Below are positions 1 to 7,988 of a stretch of 64,000 nucleotides of DNA, piece by piece. The stretch is from an uncultured Lachnospiraceae bacterium (GTDB taxonomy: Bacteria; Bacillota; Clostridia; Lachnospirales; Lachnospiraceae): positions 1 through 64,000 of the forward strand of contig ONCT01000002.1 in assembly GCA_900316395.1 (NCBI GenBank), given 5' to 3'. Position 1 is the first letter of the stretch. The number at the start of each line of letters is the position of its first letter. The notes under the pieces are model-generated. The model did not search any database. It was not told the origin of the DNA and saw nothing but the letters and a program-made list of their open reading frames with translations. Made by a program: the position numbers and the translations under genes.

Positions 1-1767
1 ACCATCAAGGTAATCTCTTTCACCTATATCAAGTGTGTAATGATGATCACCGGTAAAAGGATTATAAAGCCTATAGACTGGTTCTCCTCCATCAAGTGGA
101 GCATTCCATGCAACATCCTCGTACTGCCAACCTATTTGACCCAGATATACAACCTCAGAATAATTAGATGTGTAAAAATGTTCTCCTGTGTATGGATTAT
201 ACATTCTATACATAGGTATCGTTCCTTCGTCCGTAATTACAGGAGTTGTAGGAACACCACCTTTCAAGACAGGTTCAACAACATCACCGTAAAAAACCTG
301 TACCCAATGATATTCATCACGCCATGCTCCCGGCACACACACACATGCTATTCCTATAGATTTATACTGCTCATATAATATGTTATTTCTATGACCAGTA
401 GAATTCATCCACGATTGCATAACCTCCGAAGGATTGTCTTGCCCCTTAGCAATATTCTCACCTACAATACTATTATATCCTTTGGGAAGAGCAGTACTAC
501 ATGGCTCTCCATTTAGTCTTGTATGCGCAAATAATATAGTTATCTCCTCAGCTCTCTGTTGCGCAGCTTTCAACAATCCTTTATCCATAACAAGAGGTCC
601 AACACCAACTTTAGCTCTCTCTTGATTGACTAAATCTAGCACCTCCCATGAATAATCATTAATCTGTTTTATTTCTTTTTCTTTTTCAATCTCACCCTTT
701 ACAGTAACAGTGCAACTAGCTGACTGTCCCGTTTCTGCTGTTACAAATGTAATAACAGCTGTACCTTCACAGACTCCAACAACATAATATTTTTTATCGG
801 ATTGATTAAACCAAACATTCGCAACAGAAGGATTGCTGCTTGATTCATAAACAATATAATTACTTGCATTAGATGGCATAAGTTCAAATGAAATATTAAA
901 AGATTCACCAACTTTAATTGTTTTTTCCGACGGAGACACGCTAATTCCTGTAATAGGAATGTATGTACTGTCATTCTTTAATGTAATGCTATTGGTCTGA
1001 TTAATAGGTAATGAACTATACCAGGCTCCTTCATTACCCTCTTGGTACCAAATTATTGACTTACTGTTTTGAAGCATTATATTATTTATAGGCACATCAA
1101 TTTTTAGATTAATAGGTGTTTTTATCTCACTCAGTCTCAAACAATTAACGAACATTGACCTATAATCCTGTATATATTGTTCCGTTGATTTGATTTCCAA
1201 ATTAGACAAATCCCAATGGCTGAGATCCAGCTTTCTTACATAACATCCAGCAAACATATCAAACATATACTTTACATTATGCGTATCAAAGCCACTTACA
1301 TCCAAGTTATCTAAACTAGTACACTGTGCAAACATACCACTCATATCAGTTACATTTCTCGTATCAAAGCCACTCATATCTATGCTTACCAAGTTCGTAC
1401 AGCCACAAAACATACCTGACATATCAATAACATTACTTGTATCAATATATCTGTCAAAGATAATCGTTCTAAGCGATTGATTACCACTAAAAAGGTACCC
1501 ACAATAATTATTGAGCTTTACGTTATACTCTACTCCGTCAACAGTTGCTTTTGATGGTATTACCAAGTCCGTGGCAGAGCCAGTATAACGATTAAGAATC
1601 ACATTATTATCAGATAATGTATAATCAAAATTGTTCAGCCATGTATTATCATAAAATGCTTCTTCATTACCTGACAACTTATTATTTGCTTCAACAGGAA
1701 TGTAATACCCAATTACAGAGAATAATACTATGACTGCACATAACATAAAAACAGATAATCTTTTCAT
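1..1767 (-). CDS. Secreted BspA/Big2/CAP/DUF5648 surface protein (3' end beyond window)
   Basis: The frame is open for 589 codons from ATG at 1767 to the window edge, so the C-terminus is missing. A GGAGG ribosome site precedes the start. Residues 1-27 form a signal peptide (MKRL, then a hydrophobic run). Residues about 85-195 hold DUF285/BspA-type leucine-rich repeats, with FDTxNVxxMxxMF units. A Big2 immunoglobulin-like domain starts near 269 (ITGISVSPSEKTIKVG). A CAP/SCP-like domain spans about 370-500 and shows GENIA and SWMNSTGHRNNIL. DUF5648-like repeats (YRLYNPFTGDHHYT) follow from about 510. CAP and DUF5648 modules are common in secreted proteins of gut Clostridia. The ligand is unknown. 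The gene follows two co-oriented membrane-anchored genes. Confidence 0.85.
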   Translation of the reverse strand, partial: MKRLSVFMLCAVIVLFSVIGYYIPVEANNKLSGNEEAFYDNTWLNNFDYTLSDNNVILNRYTGSATDLVIPSKATVDGVEYNVKLNNYCGYLFSGNQSLRTIIFDRYIDTSNVIDMSGMFCGCTNLVSIDMSGFDTRNVTDMSGMFAQCTSLDNLDVSGFDTHNVKYMFDMFAGCYVRKLDLSHWDLSNLEIKSTEQYIQDYRSMFVNCLRLSEIKTPINLKIDVPINNIMLQNSKSIIWYQEGNEGAWYSSLPINQTNSITLKNDSTYIPITGISVSPSEKTIKVGESFNISFELMPSNASNYIVYESSSNPSVANVWFNQSDKKYYVVGVCEGTAVITFVTAETGQSASCTVTVKGEIEKEKEIKQINDYSWEVLDLVNQERAKVGVGPLVMDKGLLKAAQQRAEEITILFAHTRLNGEPCSTALPKGYNSIVGENIAKGQDNPSEVMQSWMNSTGHRNNILYEQYKSIGIACVCVPGAWRDEYHWVQVFYGDVVEPVLKGGVPTTPVITDEGTIPMYRMYNPYTGEHFYTSNYSEVVYLGQIGWQYEDVAWNAPLDGGEPVYRLYNPFTGDHHYTLDIGERDYLDG

Positions 1768-1824
1768 ATCCGGCCTCCTACACTATTATTAAAACATGAA
1801 GCACAATACTACAACCCATTATAG

Positions 1825-2755
1825 TCAACGAGTAACCCAAGTGTATGAATCTGGGCCAATCGTTTTATTATCTAAAGCAATATCCAATTTCGCTGCCCAT
1901 CCTTGGTCTAAATCTTGTGCAGTAATCACAGAAACATTTACAATCGCATAATCACTTTCAAATGCGTACGGCGATGAAGGATTACCCTTTTGTATTCCAC
2001 CAAAGCTTGGATACGCACCATCATTGTTTCCTTGATAACTCATTTTGTTAACAAGTTCTTCTGGCGCCATATAATCATCAAGATTTTTAATAATGTTTTT
2101 TAGTTTTCCTTCTATTCGTTTAGGAGAAGTATTATCCGCTGGTTTTTGTCCACCCGATGAAGGATATACAATCTCAAAACCCAATCTTGGAAGTAAATAA
2201 TGACATTCCATAGCAGTGTATGGAATCTGTTGAATTTCATTTCCATATTTTTCAACAAACCTACCATGAGTTATATGAAGCAACTCTTCGATTTCAGGAT
2301 TAACTATTAACCTCTCTCTATCTCTCTTCACCGCATTAATCCTATTGTTTATAATTCCTATTTGATTCGCAACACTAGCATTTAGAATTGTTTTCTGTTC
2401 TGGAGTAATAAATGTATCATTATTGATGTCGTCAACAACTCTATTAAGTTCGTTTACAGCATTATTCATAGCATCGACATCCTCATTATTGTCTATGCTT
2501 GCAACACCATCTTTTTCAACATTCAAAGATGCCACTATCTGATTAATTCGATCATTGTATGTATTTACAACATTGTTTCTTGCATCATCTATACTTTTCT
2601 GTAGAGCAATCGCTGCTTCTTCCTGTTTCTTCTCTTGATACGCATTGTATGCATATACACCACCTATAGTACCACCTAAAACTACTACAACTCCAACAAC
2701 AATTAATACAATAACTACCGTTGATAATCCCTTATTGTTTTTTTAGAAATATCAT
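1825..2755 (-). CDS. Membrane-anchored hypothetical protein, frame broken at an A7 tract
   Basis: An ATG at 2755 has a strong GGGGGG site 7 bases upstream, but it reads only MIFLKKQ before a stop. One base fewer in the A7 tract (2738-2744) would join it to a 300-residue frame starting LKNNKGLSTVVIVLIV, a single membrane anchor followed by a charged helical segment. The long frame has no good in-frame start of its own: the first GTG is at 2535, far inside, and leaves out the anchor. The N-terminus matches that of the gene upstream (2848-4239). The soluble part (GQKPADNTSPKRIEGKLK, C-terminal SYTWVTR) is not recognised. This may be a frameshifted gene, a phase-variable one, one rescued by slippage, or a sequencing error. 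Confidence 0.55.
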
Positions 2756-2847
2756 TCTATATCCCCCCACATTAAATATTTATTAAAAACTTAATAATCA
2801 AAATTTTAAAAATTTTATATAATATTACTCTCTTTTATTGCACCAAA

Positions 2848-4239
2848 TCACTTGTTCATCAACGATCCCGTCTTATCAGATGCGACGCAGTATACTTCAT
2901 ACCTATCAAAAACAATATTTGAATATTTACAATGAACAGTATTTGATTCTTCTGGCTGAATAGTTAATACATCAGATGCTTCAGACATTTTAACAATCTT
3001 TCCATCCTTATAAAACAGTACAGAAAAACCCGTATTTCTAATTGCCTTATCAGTGTTATTCTTATAAGTAATATCAATTTGTTTCCCTGTGTCTATAGAG
3101 GAATACTCTACTCCGTCTGTAGTAAATTCAGTTATGTTATATTTTGCATTCGCCAAAAATGGATCATATACATCTGGTGCAAGCTCAATTCTAAATGTGA
3201 TGTCAGAATATTCTTCATATGTTTCCTTTTTATTATTTTTATTATATGCTTTAACACTAGCAATCCTTGAACCATTAGCAGGAATATATATATATCCCGT
3301 TTGGCCTCTAAATCCAAAAAAACCACTTTTATCTTTATATGTTGCAACAATATGAGAAATATAAACAGGTTTATCATTATTATTTACTACTTTGAAAGCA
3401 AGCGCTGGTTCATTATCTGAATTACCACTAATATAGTCTATTTTCTCTATTAAGATATTATCTTTTGACACAGATTGTGCCCATGAACCTTCTTTATTTT
3501 CACATATCTCTGCACCCAGAAAATAAACCTCATACCTGTCAAATTCAAGTTTTTCAGGATTCCTTGATGATTCATCTATATATTTAATATTCAAATAATC
3601 TTCATTTCCATTCGGAGTTAATACAGCATCTTCATCTTTATTTTTTGCACCACCAATACCTACTATTTCATTTCCTCTATAGAAAAAAACATGTGCTTTA
3701 GGATAACCTATTATTTCCCCAGTATTATTTTTTAAGGTAATTGCAATTTTCTTTCCTGTATCAACATAAGAAACATCAATATCTTCTGACGTAAACTTTG
3801 GAGAATCACCCGCAAGTTGCTTTGAAAAAGTTACTTCCGAATATTTTTTATAATCTTCATTAACTGGCATACCAAAGGTAGTCATAATATAACTATGTGC
3901 CGGAATAACAATATTTGATACAGTAGATTCACACTTTAACCCAATATTCCCATCTGAATCTTTATATAATGCTGAAACACTTGACAAACAGATCTCTTTA
4001 TAATTATTATTTGTTATTTTTACAACGAGAATTCCATTTGGTGTATAACACACTTGTTCAACCTCAACATTTTTCTCTGTTATTTGAGATGATAAACCAC
4101 TATCCTCACCTGTTGGTTCTTCTCCAACATACATATTATATATAATAACCCCTCCTATAACCCCAACAAGAATAAAAGTTACTGCAATAACAATTATTAT
4201 TGCTATTGTCGCTACACCTTTGTCATTAAATGTTTTCAT
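2848..4239 (-). CDS. Membrane-anchored protein with two tandem ~190-residue domains
   Basis: ATG at 4239 is preferred to an upstream TTG because an AGGTG site lies 8 bases before it and the protein then begins MKTFNDKG, followed by one long hydrophobic helix (residues about 9-35). The rest is extracellular-looking. It consists of two copies of one module, roughly residues 60-255 and 265-455. Each ends in FDRYEVY and contains an SxDTGKxIxITxKNNT segment. The repeated beta-rich pattern resembles FxLYD or DUF4352-like folds, but I do not recognise a family with certainty. The gene heads a co-oriented trio with the two genes downstream. The KG-x-x-T start of the hydrophobic segment recalls class III (prepilin-like) signals; that is inference only. 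Confidence 0.7.
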   Translation of the reverse strand: MKTFNDKGVATIAIIIVIAVTFILVGVIGGVIIYNMYVGEEPTGEDSGLSSQITEKNVEVEQVCYTPNGILVVKITNNNYKEICLSSVSALYKDSDGNIGLKCESTVSNIVIPAHSYIMTTFGMPVNEDYKKYSEVTFSKQLAGDSPKFTSEDIDVSYVDTGKKIAITLKNNTGEIIGYPKAHVFFYRGNEIVGIGGAKNKDEDAVLTPNGNEDYLNIKYIDESSRNPEKLEFDRYEVYFLGAEICENKEGSWAQSVSKDNILIEKIDYISGNSDNEPALAFKVVNNNDKPVYISHIVATYKDKSGFFGFRGQTGYIYIPANGSRIASVKAYNKNNKKETYEEYSDITFRIELAPDVYDPFLANAKYNITEFTTDGVEYSSIDTGKQIDITYKNNTDKAIRNTGFSVLFYKDGKIVKMSEASDVLTIQPEESNTVHCKYSNIVFDRYEVYCVASDKTGSLMNK

Positions 4240-4321
4240 AACATCTGCACCTACTCTCAATAATTAAATAATATTCCAGAAAAACTCCAGCTCTACCATC
4301 CATATACATCACAAGCTATAG

Positions 4322-4516
4322 CTATAACCTTTTTTCATCTAAACATGAAGGAATAATTACATCTTCGTCTGTTCCTATATATCTCGTGATTCTACATAAA
4401 CTATAATCAATTCTATCTATACCATATTTATAATCTCCAGATGTGTACACTGTTGCTAATGTTACTTCTTCATATTCTTCAGCATTTGAAAGAACTGTCA
4501 AATCAACCCACATCAT
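4322..4516 (-). pseudogene. Remnant of a BspA-like surface protein
   Basis: A 64-residue open frame ends in RITRYIGTDEDVIIPSCLDE and then stops. That pattern (ITxYxGTDxDVxIPSxxDG) normally begins a long run of LRR_5/BspA repeats, as in the surface protein at the left edge of the window. Here nothing follows. There is no ribosome site before its ATG codons. An overlapping frame just upstream (MKNEMYHGPTEISYYLF, about 4519-4572) could be the start of the same gene, displaced by a frameshift. I read this as a decayed 5' fragment rather than a working small gene. Confidence 0.45.
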
Positions 4517-4603
4517 CGAAACAAATAATAGCTTATTTCAGTCGGTCCATGATACATTTCATTCTTCATTGAAACATTAACATTAGATGATTAAAACACT
4601 CTT

Positions 4604-4963
4604 TTAATTAACTATCACATTAACAATTATTGGAATGATTGTCACTGCCAATCCAATAACCACAAGACATATTCCTATTATTAGCCTATATAAAGGAACT
4701 GTCGAATTCGTTGATGTGACAGTCTGAGATGTATTGTTATTAGTATGATTTATTCTAGCTCCACATTTCCTACAATATGCCGCTTCAGCACTAATATACA
4801 TACCACAATTAGGGCAAGACAAATTCTCATCATTGTTTTGAGATAAATCTTCCATATCAGACCTTTTACAAGATAATACATATTTAATTATTAATACTAT
4901 TCCAACGATTATTAATACTATGCTTATAATAATCAAAATCCCATATTTTCCAATAAACCACAT
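4604..4963 (-). CDS. Small zinc-ribbon membrane protein
   Basis: This 119-residue protein has a clear AAGGAG site before ATG 4963. An N-terminal membrane helix (residues about 5-30) is followed by a zinc ribbon with two CxxC pairs (CPNCGMYISAEAAYCRKCG), a short Asn/Thr-rich linker and a second membrane helix at the C-terminus (about 92-117). Zinc-ribbon plus membrane proteins of this build are common in Clostridia and have no assigned function. The next gene upstream (5047-5517) has the same parts in a different order, so the two probably belong to one small cluster. Confidence 0.7.
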   Translation of the reverse strand: MWFIGKYGILIIISIVLIIVGIVLIIKYVLSCKRSDMEDLSQNNDENLSCPNCGMYISAEAAYCRKCGARINHTNNNTSQTVTSTNSTVPLYRLIIGICLVVIGLAVTIIPIIVNVIVN

Positions 4964-5046
4964 TTTCTACTCCTTAATCTTTAGTATTTTGACGCATTAG
5001 TCTTTTTCTCCTATGCTCTCCCATATTCAAATGCTACATACTCAAA

Positions 5047-5517
5047 TTACTTGATAGACCATTTACTATTATTTAACATAATTGTTTTTTGATCTTCTAA
5101 TAATTGAATTATCTCACCAACAGCAAAGAATCCTAAACTAGAAAGAAAACTCGCAACTAAAACTATAATTCCAACTCCAGAACCAAGTCCGCCGAACACA
5201 GAAGTATAACTGTTACTTCCACTTTTACTGAATGAATACAATATGATGATAATCCCTATAATTCCACCAATACACATTATCAACCAAGCCACTACATTAA
5301 AAGCAGTAGCAGCTTTATTTCTTTTAAATCTTATTGTTAACTCATTTTGAGTTTGAGTACCACCACTATTTAGCCTCTTCTCAAACTCCCTTGCGCTATT
5401 AAGTGTTTTATTATCATCTGTAATTTTCACTTCATAAATATCCTCTATCTTTGCACCACATATTGGGCAATAAACGTTATCATCCTTTATTTCACTTCCA
5501 CACTTTTCACAAAACAT
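5047..5517 (-). CDS. Zinc-ribbon domain membrane protein
   Basis: The start is ATG 5517, where MFCEKCGSEIKDDNVYCPICG begins and a GAAAGGAGAGAA site sits just upstream; the longer open frame adds an unsupported leader. The protein is 156 residues. It has an N-terminal zinc ribbon (two CxxC pairs in the first 22 residues), a polar middle part and two hydrophobic helices (about 70-93 and 105-135) separated by a Gly/Ser-rich loop. It is probably a small membrane protein with a cytoplasmic metal-binding head. Function is unknown. It is divergent from the HTH gene at 5747, with a palindrome between them. Confidence 0.7.
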   Translation of the reverse strand: MFCEKCGSEIKDDNVYCPICGAKIEDIYEVKITDDNKTLNSAREFEKRLNSGGTQTQNELTIRFKRNKAATAFNVVAWLIMCIGGIIGIIIILYSFSKSGSNSYTSVFGGLGSGVGIIVLVASFLSSLGFFAVGEIIQLLEDQKTIMLNNSKWSIK

Positions 5518-5633
5518 AGTTCTCTCTCCTTTCAAGCATTTATCGAGTATTCGTATAATTGATATACATAGTATGACCACAATACTAAACAATGAATTTT
5601 ATCTAAGTGAAAACTTCATGAGTTTTATCTAGT

Positions 5634-5654
5634 TTGACATTCACTGAATGTCAA
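5634..5654. promoter_or_regulatory. Perfect 10-bp inverted repeat, candidate operator
   Basis: TTGACATTCA (5634-5643), one base, then TGAATGTCAA (5645-5654). It lies in the 229-bp region between the divergent zinc-ribbon gene (start 5517) and the Xre-type regulator gene (start 5747). A partial copy of one arm (AGTGTCAAAC) follows at about 5700. An autoregulatory operator for the neighbouring regulator is the simplest reading; a TTGACA -35 element is also embedded in it. Confidence 0.5.
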
Positions 5655-5746
5655 CCTTGAAGATAGAATATCATAAAACTATATTGGTGACAAGCAGTGA
5701 GTGTCAAACAATCTTCTGATAATACAATGATTAAAAGGATTTTCCA

Positions 5747-5989
5747 ATGTTTATAAACAAAACAGACGAAGGACTTAATAACATATGTGGAAAAAATGTG
5801 GCAAAATATCGCACAAAAATGAAAATATCTCAACGCGAATTAGCTGACAGGCTACAAGTCGAAGGTCTTGATGTTGACAAGAACGCTATACAACGCATTG
5901 AAGCTGGAAAAAGATTTGTTACAGATATAGATTTAGTTTATTTATGTAAAGCTCTATCATGTTCTCTCAATGACCTATTATCAGTCTAA
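5747..5989 (+). CDS. Xre-family HTH transcriptional regulator
   Basis: This 80-residue protein is almost wholly one Cro/C1-type helix-turn-helix: GKNVAKYRTKMKISQRELADRL, then the recognition region with KNAIQRIEAGKR, then the packing helices to LLSV. An AAAAGGA site precedes ATG 5747. It lacks a sensory domain, so any signal would act through partners or concentration. It is one of only two likely plus-strand genes in the window. It is divergent from zinc-ribbon gene 5047-5517, and the palindrome at 5634-5654 lies between them. Confidence 0.85.
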   Translation: MFINKTDEGLNNICGKNVAKYRTKMKISQRELADRLQVEGLDVDKNAIQRIEAGKRFVTDIDLVYLCKALSCSLNDLLSV

Positions 5990-5994
5990 TAATC

Positions 5995-6022
5995 AAAAAA
6001 GAGGGGCTCCTTCACCCCTCTT
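5995..6022 (-). terminator. Rho-independent terminator of the DUF4143 ATPase gene
   Basis: GAGGGG (6001-6006) pairs with CCCCTC (6015-6020) around an 8-base loop. Read on the minus strand the stem is followed by six U residues (A-tract 5995-6000). It lies 36 bases past the stop of the 6058-7377 gene and also faces the end of the plus-strand HTH gene, so it may work for both. Confidence 0.75.
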
Positions 6023-6057
6023 AAGACTTGTATTCCTCTATGATACACAACTATTAA

Positions 6058-7377
6058 TTATATAAACATCGCCATATAATGTGGAAGCGTTACTTTACTG
6101 CCAACTCTACCAACATTTCCTGCAATAAATTTGTATGCACAATGAGGTTTATAATCATTAATATAGTTATTTAACGATACAGTTGCTGAATTCTTGGCCT
6201 TTACTTCTATAGGAACAACACCGCCATCTTTTTCAATCAAAAATTCTAATTCATGATCATCATCAGGTTTATAGTAATATATTTTATATCCATTTCGAAT
6301 CAAGCAATTAGCAATTATGTTTTCATATATTCCACCTTTTGCATTACCCTTAATTGAACCATCAAGTATTGATCGTCTAGTCTCAAATCCGTATATTGCC
6401 GTTAGAAGACCTGTGTCATTAATATATAGTTTAAATTGCTCTTCAACCGAATTAGCAAGAAGAGGAATATATGGCTCTCTTATATTATAGCATGGTTGTA
6501 CCATTGAAGAATCTATAAGCCACCTTATACTGTCGCCATACTTTTTTGATGAAGACTTTTTCTCTACGGTAGAATACTGAAACTTTTTCAATTCCTTGGC
6601 AAGTTGTTTAGGAATCGCATCATAGCACGCTCTGACTTTTTGCTTTTCTGCTCCCTTTGCATGTTTTGATATATCAAACCGATAGTTTTCAAGTATTTGC
6701 TCTTGTATTGACAACACCTCGTTGAAATCATGATGTGAACTATATACTTCTACTACTTCAGGCATTCCTCCCACAACTATATATTCTCTAAAAAGCTCTT
6801 CAAATTTTTTATTAATAAAATCATCAACCTTCAATTCATTTATAAATGAATTCCTAAGATCCGATATAATATCTGGACTGTATCCTTCCGCCCACAAAAA
6901 CTCTTCAAAATCAAGAGAATACATTGTCATAAAAGATTCATATCCTGTCGGAACAGATTCAGGTGCTTCCGCTTCCTCATCACCATTCTCTGCATACGCA
7001 AGACCTAACAAACTACCAGACGAAATAATATCAAATCTCTTATCTTCTGTCAGAAATTTTATAGCTGTACGGGCGTTGCCACAATTCTGTATCTCGTCTA
7101 GAAAAATAAGAGTTTTCCCCGGGATAAGTCGTATATCGGGCATCTCTATCGACATACGCTTATATATAGTATCTGCATCCAAGCTAGCATCGAAGATTCT
7201 TTTTAATTGTTTCTGATTAAGAAAGTTAATCTCTATGTAAGAATCATATTCATTTTTTCCAAACTCTCGCACTAAATAAGTCTTCCCTACTTGTCTAGCG
7301 CCTTTTACCATCAAACTCTTTTTATTTGTGCTATTTTTCCATTTTAATAATTTATCATAGGCTTTTCTCTTAAGCAT
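6058..7377 (-). CDS. AAA ATPase of the AAA_14/DUF4143 family
   Basis: ATG 7377 (MLKRKAYDKLLKWK) is chosen because GGAGGGGTGT stands just before it; longer frames have no ribosome site. At 439 residues it has the length usual for the family. It shows a Walker A GARQVGKT, a Walker B LIFLDEIQNC and, C-terminally, the nuclease-like DUF4143 part with ELEFLIEKDGGVVPIEVKAKNS. These proteins are frequent in gut anaerobes, often in many copies; their role is unclear. The gene stands alone, with an unusual 33-bp tandem repeat and a structured palindrome directly upstream. Confidence 0.85.
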   Translation of the reverse strand: MLKRKAYDKLLKWKNSTNKKSLMVKGARQVGKTYLVREFGKNEYDSYIEINFLNQKQLKRIFDASLDADTIYKRMSIEMPDIRLIPGKTLIFLDEIQNCGNARTAIKFLTEDKRFDIISSGSLLGLAYAENGDEEAEAPESVPTGYESFMTMYSLDFEEFLWAEGYSPDIISDLRNSFINELKVDDFINKKFEELFREYIVVGGMPEVVEVYSSHHDFNEVLSIQEQILENYRFDISKHAKGAEKQKVRACYDAIPKQLAKELKKFQYSTVEKKSSSKKYGDSIRWLIDSSMVQPCYNIREPYIPLLANSVEEQFKLYINDTGLLTAIYGFETRRSILDGSIKGNAKGGIYENIIANCLIRNGYKIYYYKPDDDHELEFLIEKDGGVVPIEVKAKNSATVSLNNYINDYKPHCAYKFIAGNVGRVGSKVTLPHYMAMFI

Positions 7378-7434
7378 AATACACCCCTCCATACACATAA
7401 AATACATCAAATTACTTAATCAGTCAACAAAAAA

Positions 7435-7585
7435 GGAATAGAATCGGAGGTTCATATTGCCAAAAAAGGAATAGAATCGGAGGTTCATATTGCCAAAAAA
7501 GGAATAGAATCGGAGGTTCGTTTTAGGGAAAAAGGAATAGAATCGGAGGTTTGTTTTGCCAAAAAAGGAATAGAATCGGAGAATC
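7435..7585. repeat. Five tandem copies of a 33-bp repeat
   Basis: GGAATAGAATCGGAG recurs at 7435, 7468, 7501, 7534 and 7567, an exact 33-bp period. Each core is preceded by an A-run and, except after the last copy, followed by GT, TT or TC and a partly varying AT-rich stretch. The last copy runs straight into the left arm of the palindromic element that begins at 7586. There are no spacers, so this is not a CRISPR. Because 33 is a multiple of three the array stays open in one frame, but that frame has no sign of being a gene. It lies upstream of the ATPase gene, in its 5' region. Confidence 0.9.
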
Positions 7586-7906
7586 GGGTGTGTGGCGCTA
7601 GTGTCATTCACAGTTAACGCTAATCCCACCCTGGGACGTGTGGCGCTAGTGTTATCTGCGACATTAATTCAAGCCTATACATATGTTAATGATTGATTGC
7701 AGGAAGGAATTTCTCGCTAGGGATGGCGAGAAAAGTCAGGCGGCGTCTGAGACGCATCGCCTGACGGTTTCTGTCCAACTTGTTAATTGCACTAATATCA
7801 ATCATTTACATATGTAAGGCGAAGGATTAGGAGCAGATGATACTAGCGCCACACGCCCCAGGGTGGATTAGTTAATTCAAGCAGCTGATACTAGCACCAC
7901 ACACCC
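7586..7906. repeat. 320-bp palindromic structured element (copy A)
   Basis: GGGTGTGTGGCGCTAGTGTC at 7586 is matched in inverse by GATACTAGCACCACACACCC ending at 7906. A second inner copy of the arm motif (GTGTGGCGCTAGTGTTATCT, about 7639) pairs with a stretch near 7832-7853. Further in, CATATGTTAATGATTGAT pairs with ATCAATCATTTACATATG. The core holds a hairpin with stem TTTCTCGC/GCGAGAAA and an AGGGAT loop (7710-7733), then a nested hairpin GTCAGGCG/CGCCTGAC (7735-7765) enclosing GCGTC/GACGC. No protein is encoded. A related element lies at 32725-33010. It could be a MITE-like mobile element or a structured RNA; I cannot match it to a named family. Confidence 0.75.
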
Positions 7907-7914
7907 TAAAACAC

Positions 7915-7957
7915 AAAAAAAGTACCCCAGCATCTGAAAATCAGATGTTGGAGTACT
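7915..7957 (-). terminator. Rho-independent terminator of nifJ
   Basis: A 17-bp stem starting AGTAC (7921-7937) pairs with 7941-7957 around AAA with few mismatches. The A-run 7915-7920 gives U residues on the minus-strand transcript. It lies 31 bases past the nifJ stop. Confidence 0.85.
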
Positions 7958-7988
7958 TATTATTTATCTATTTAACTTTAGGAGTTAA

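Noticed and set aside
40-974. Short frames on both strands at the left edge
   Set aside because: They overlap the continuous 589-codon minus-strand surface protein, which has clear domains.
7435-7585. CRISPR array
   Set aside because: The repeats are directly adjacent with a 33-bp period and the fillers are too similar and short to be spacers; no cas genes are near.
7420-7629. Minus-strand 69-residue frame with LRFYSFF repeats
   Set aside because: It is only the translation of the 33-bp DNA repeat, which stays open because 33 is divisible by three; no ribosome site or family likeness.
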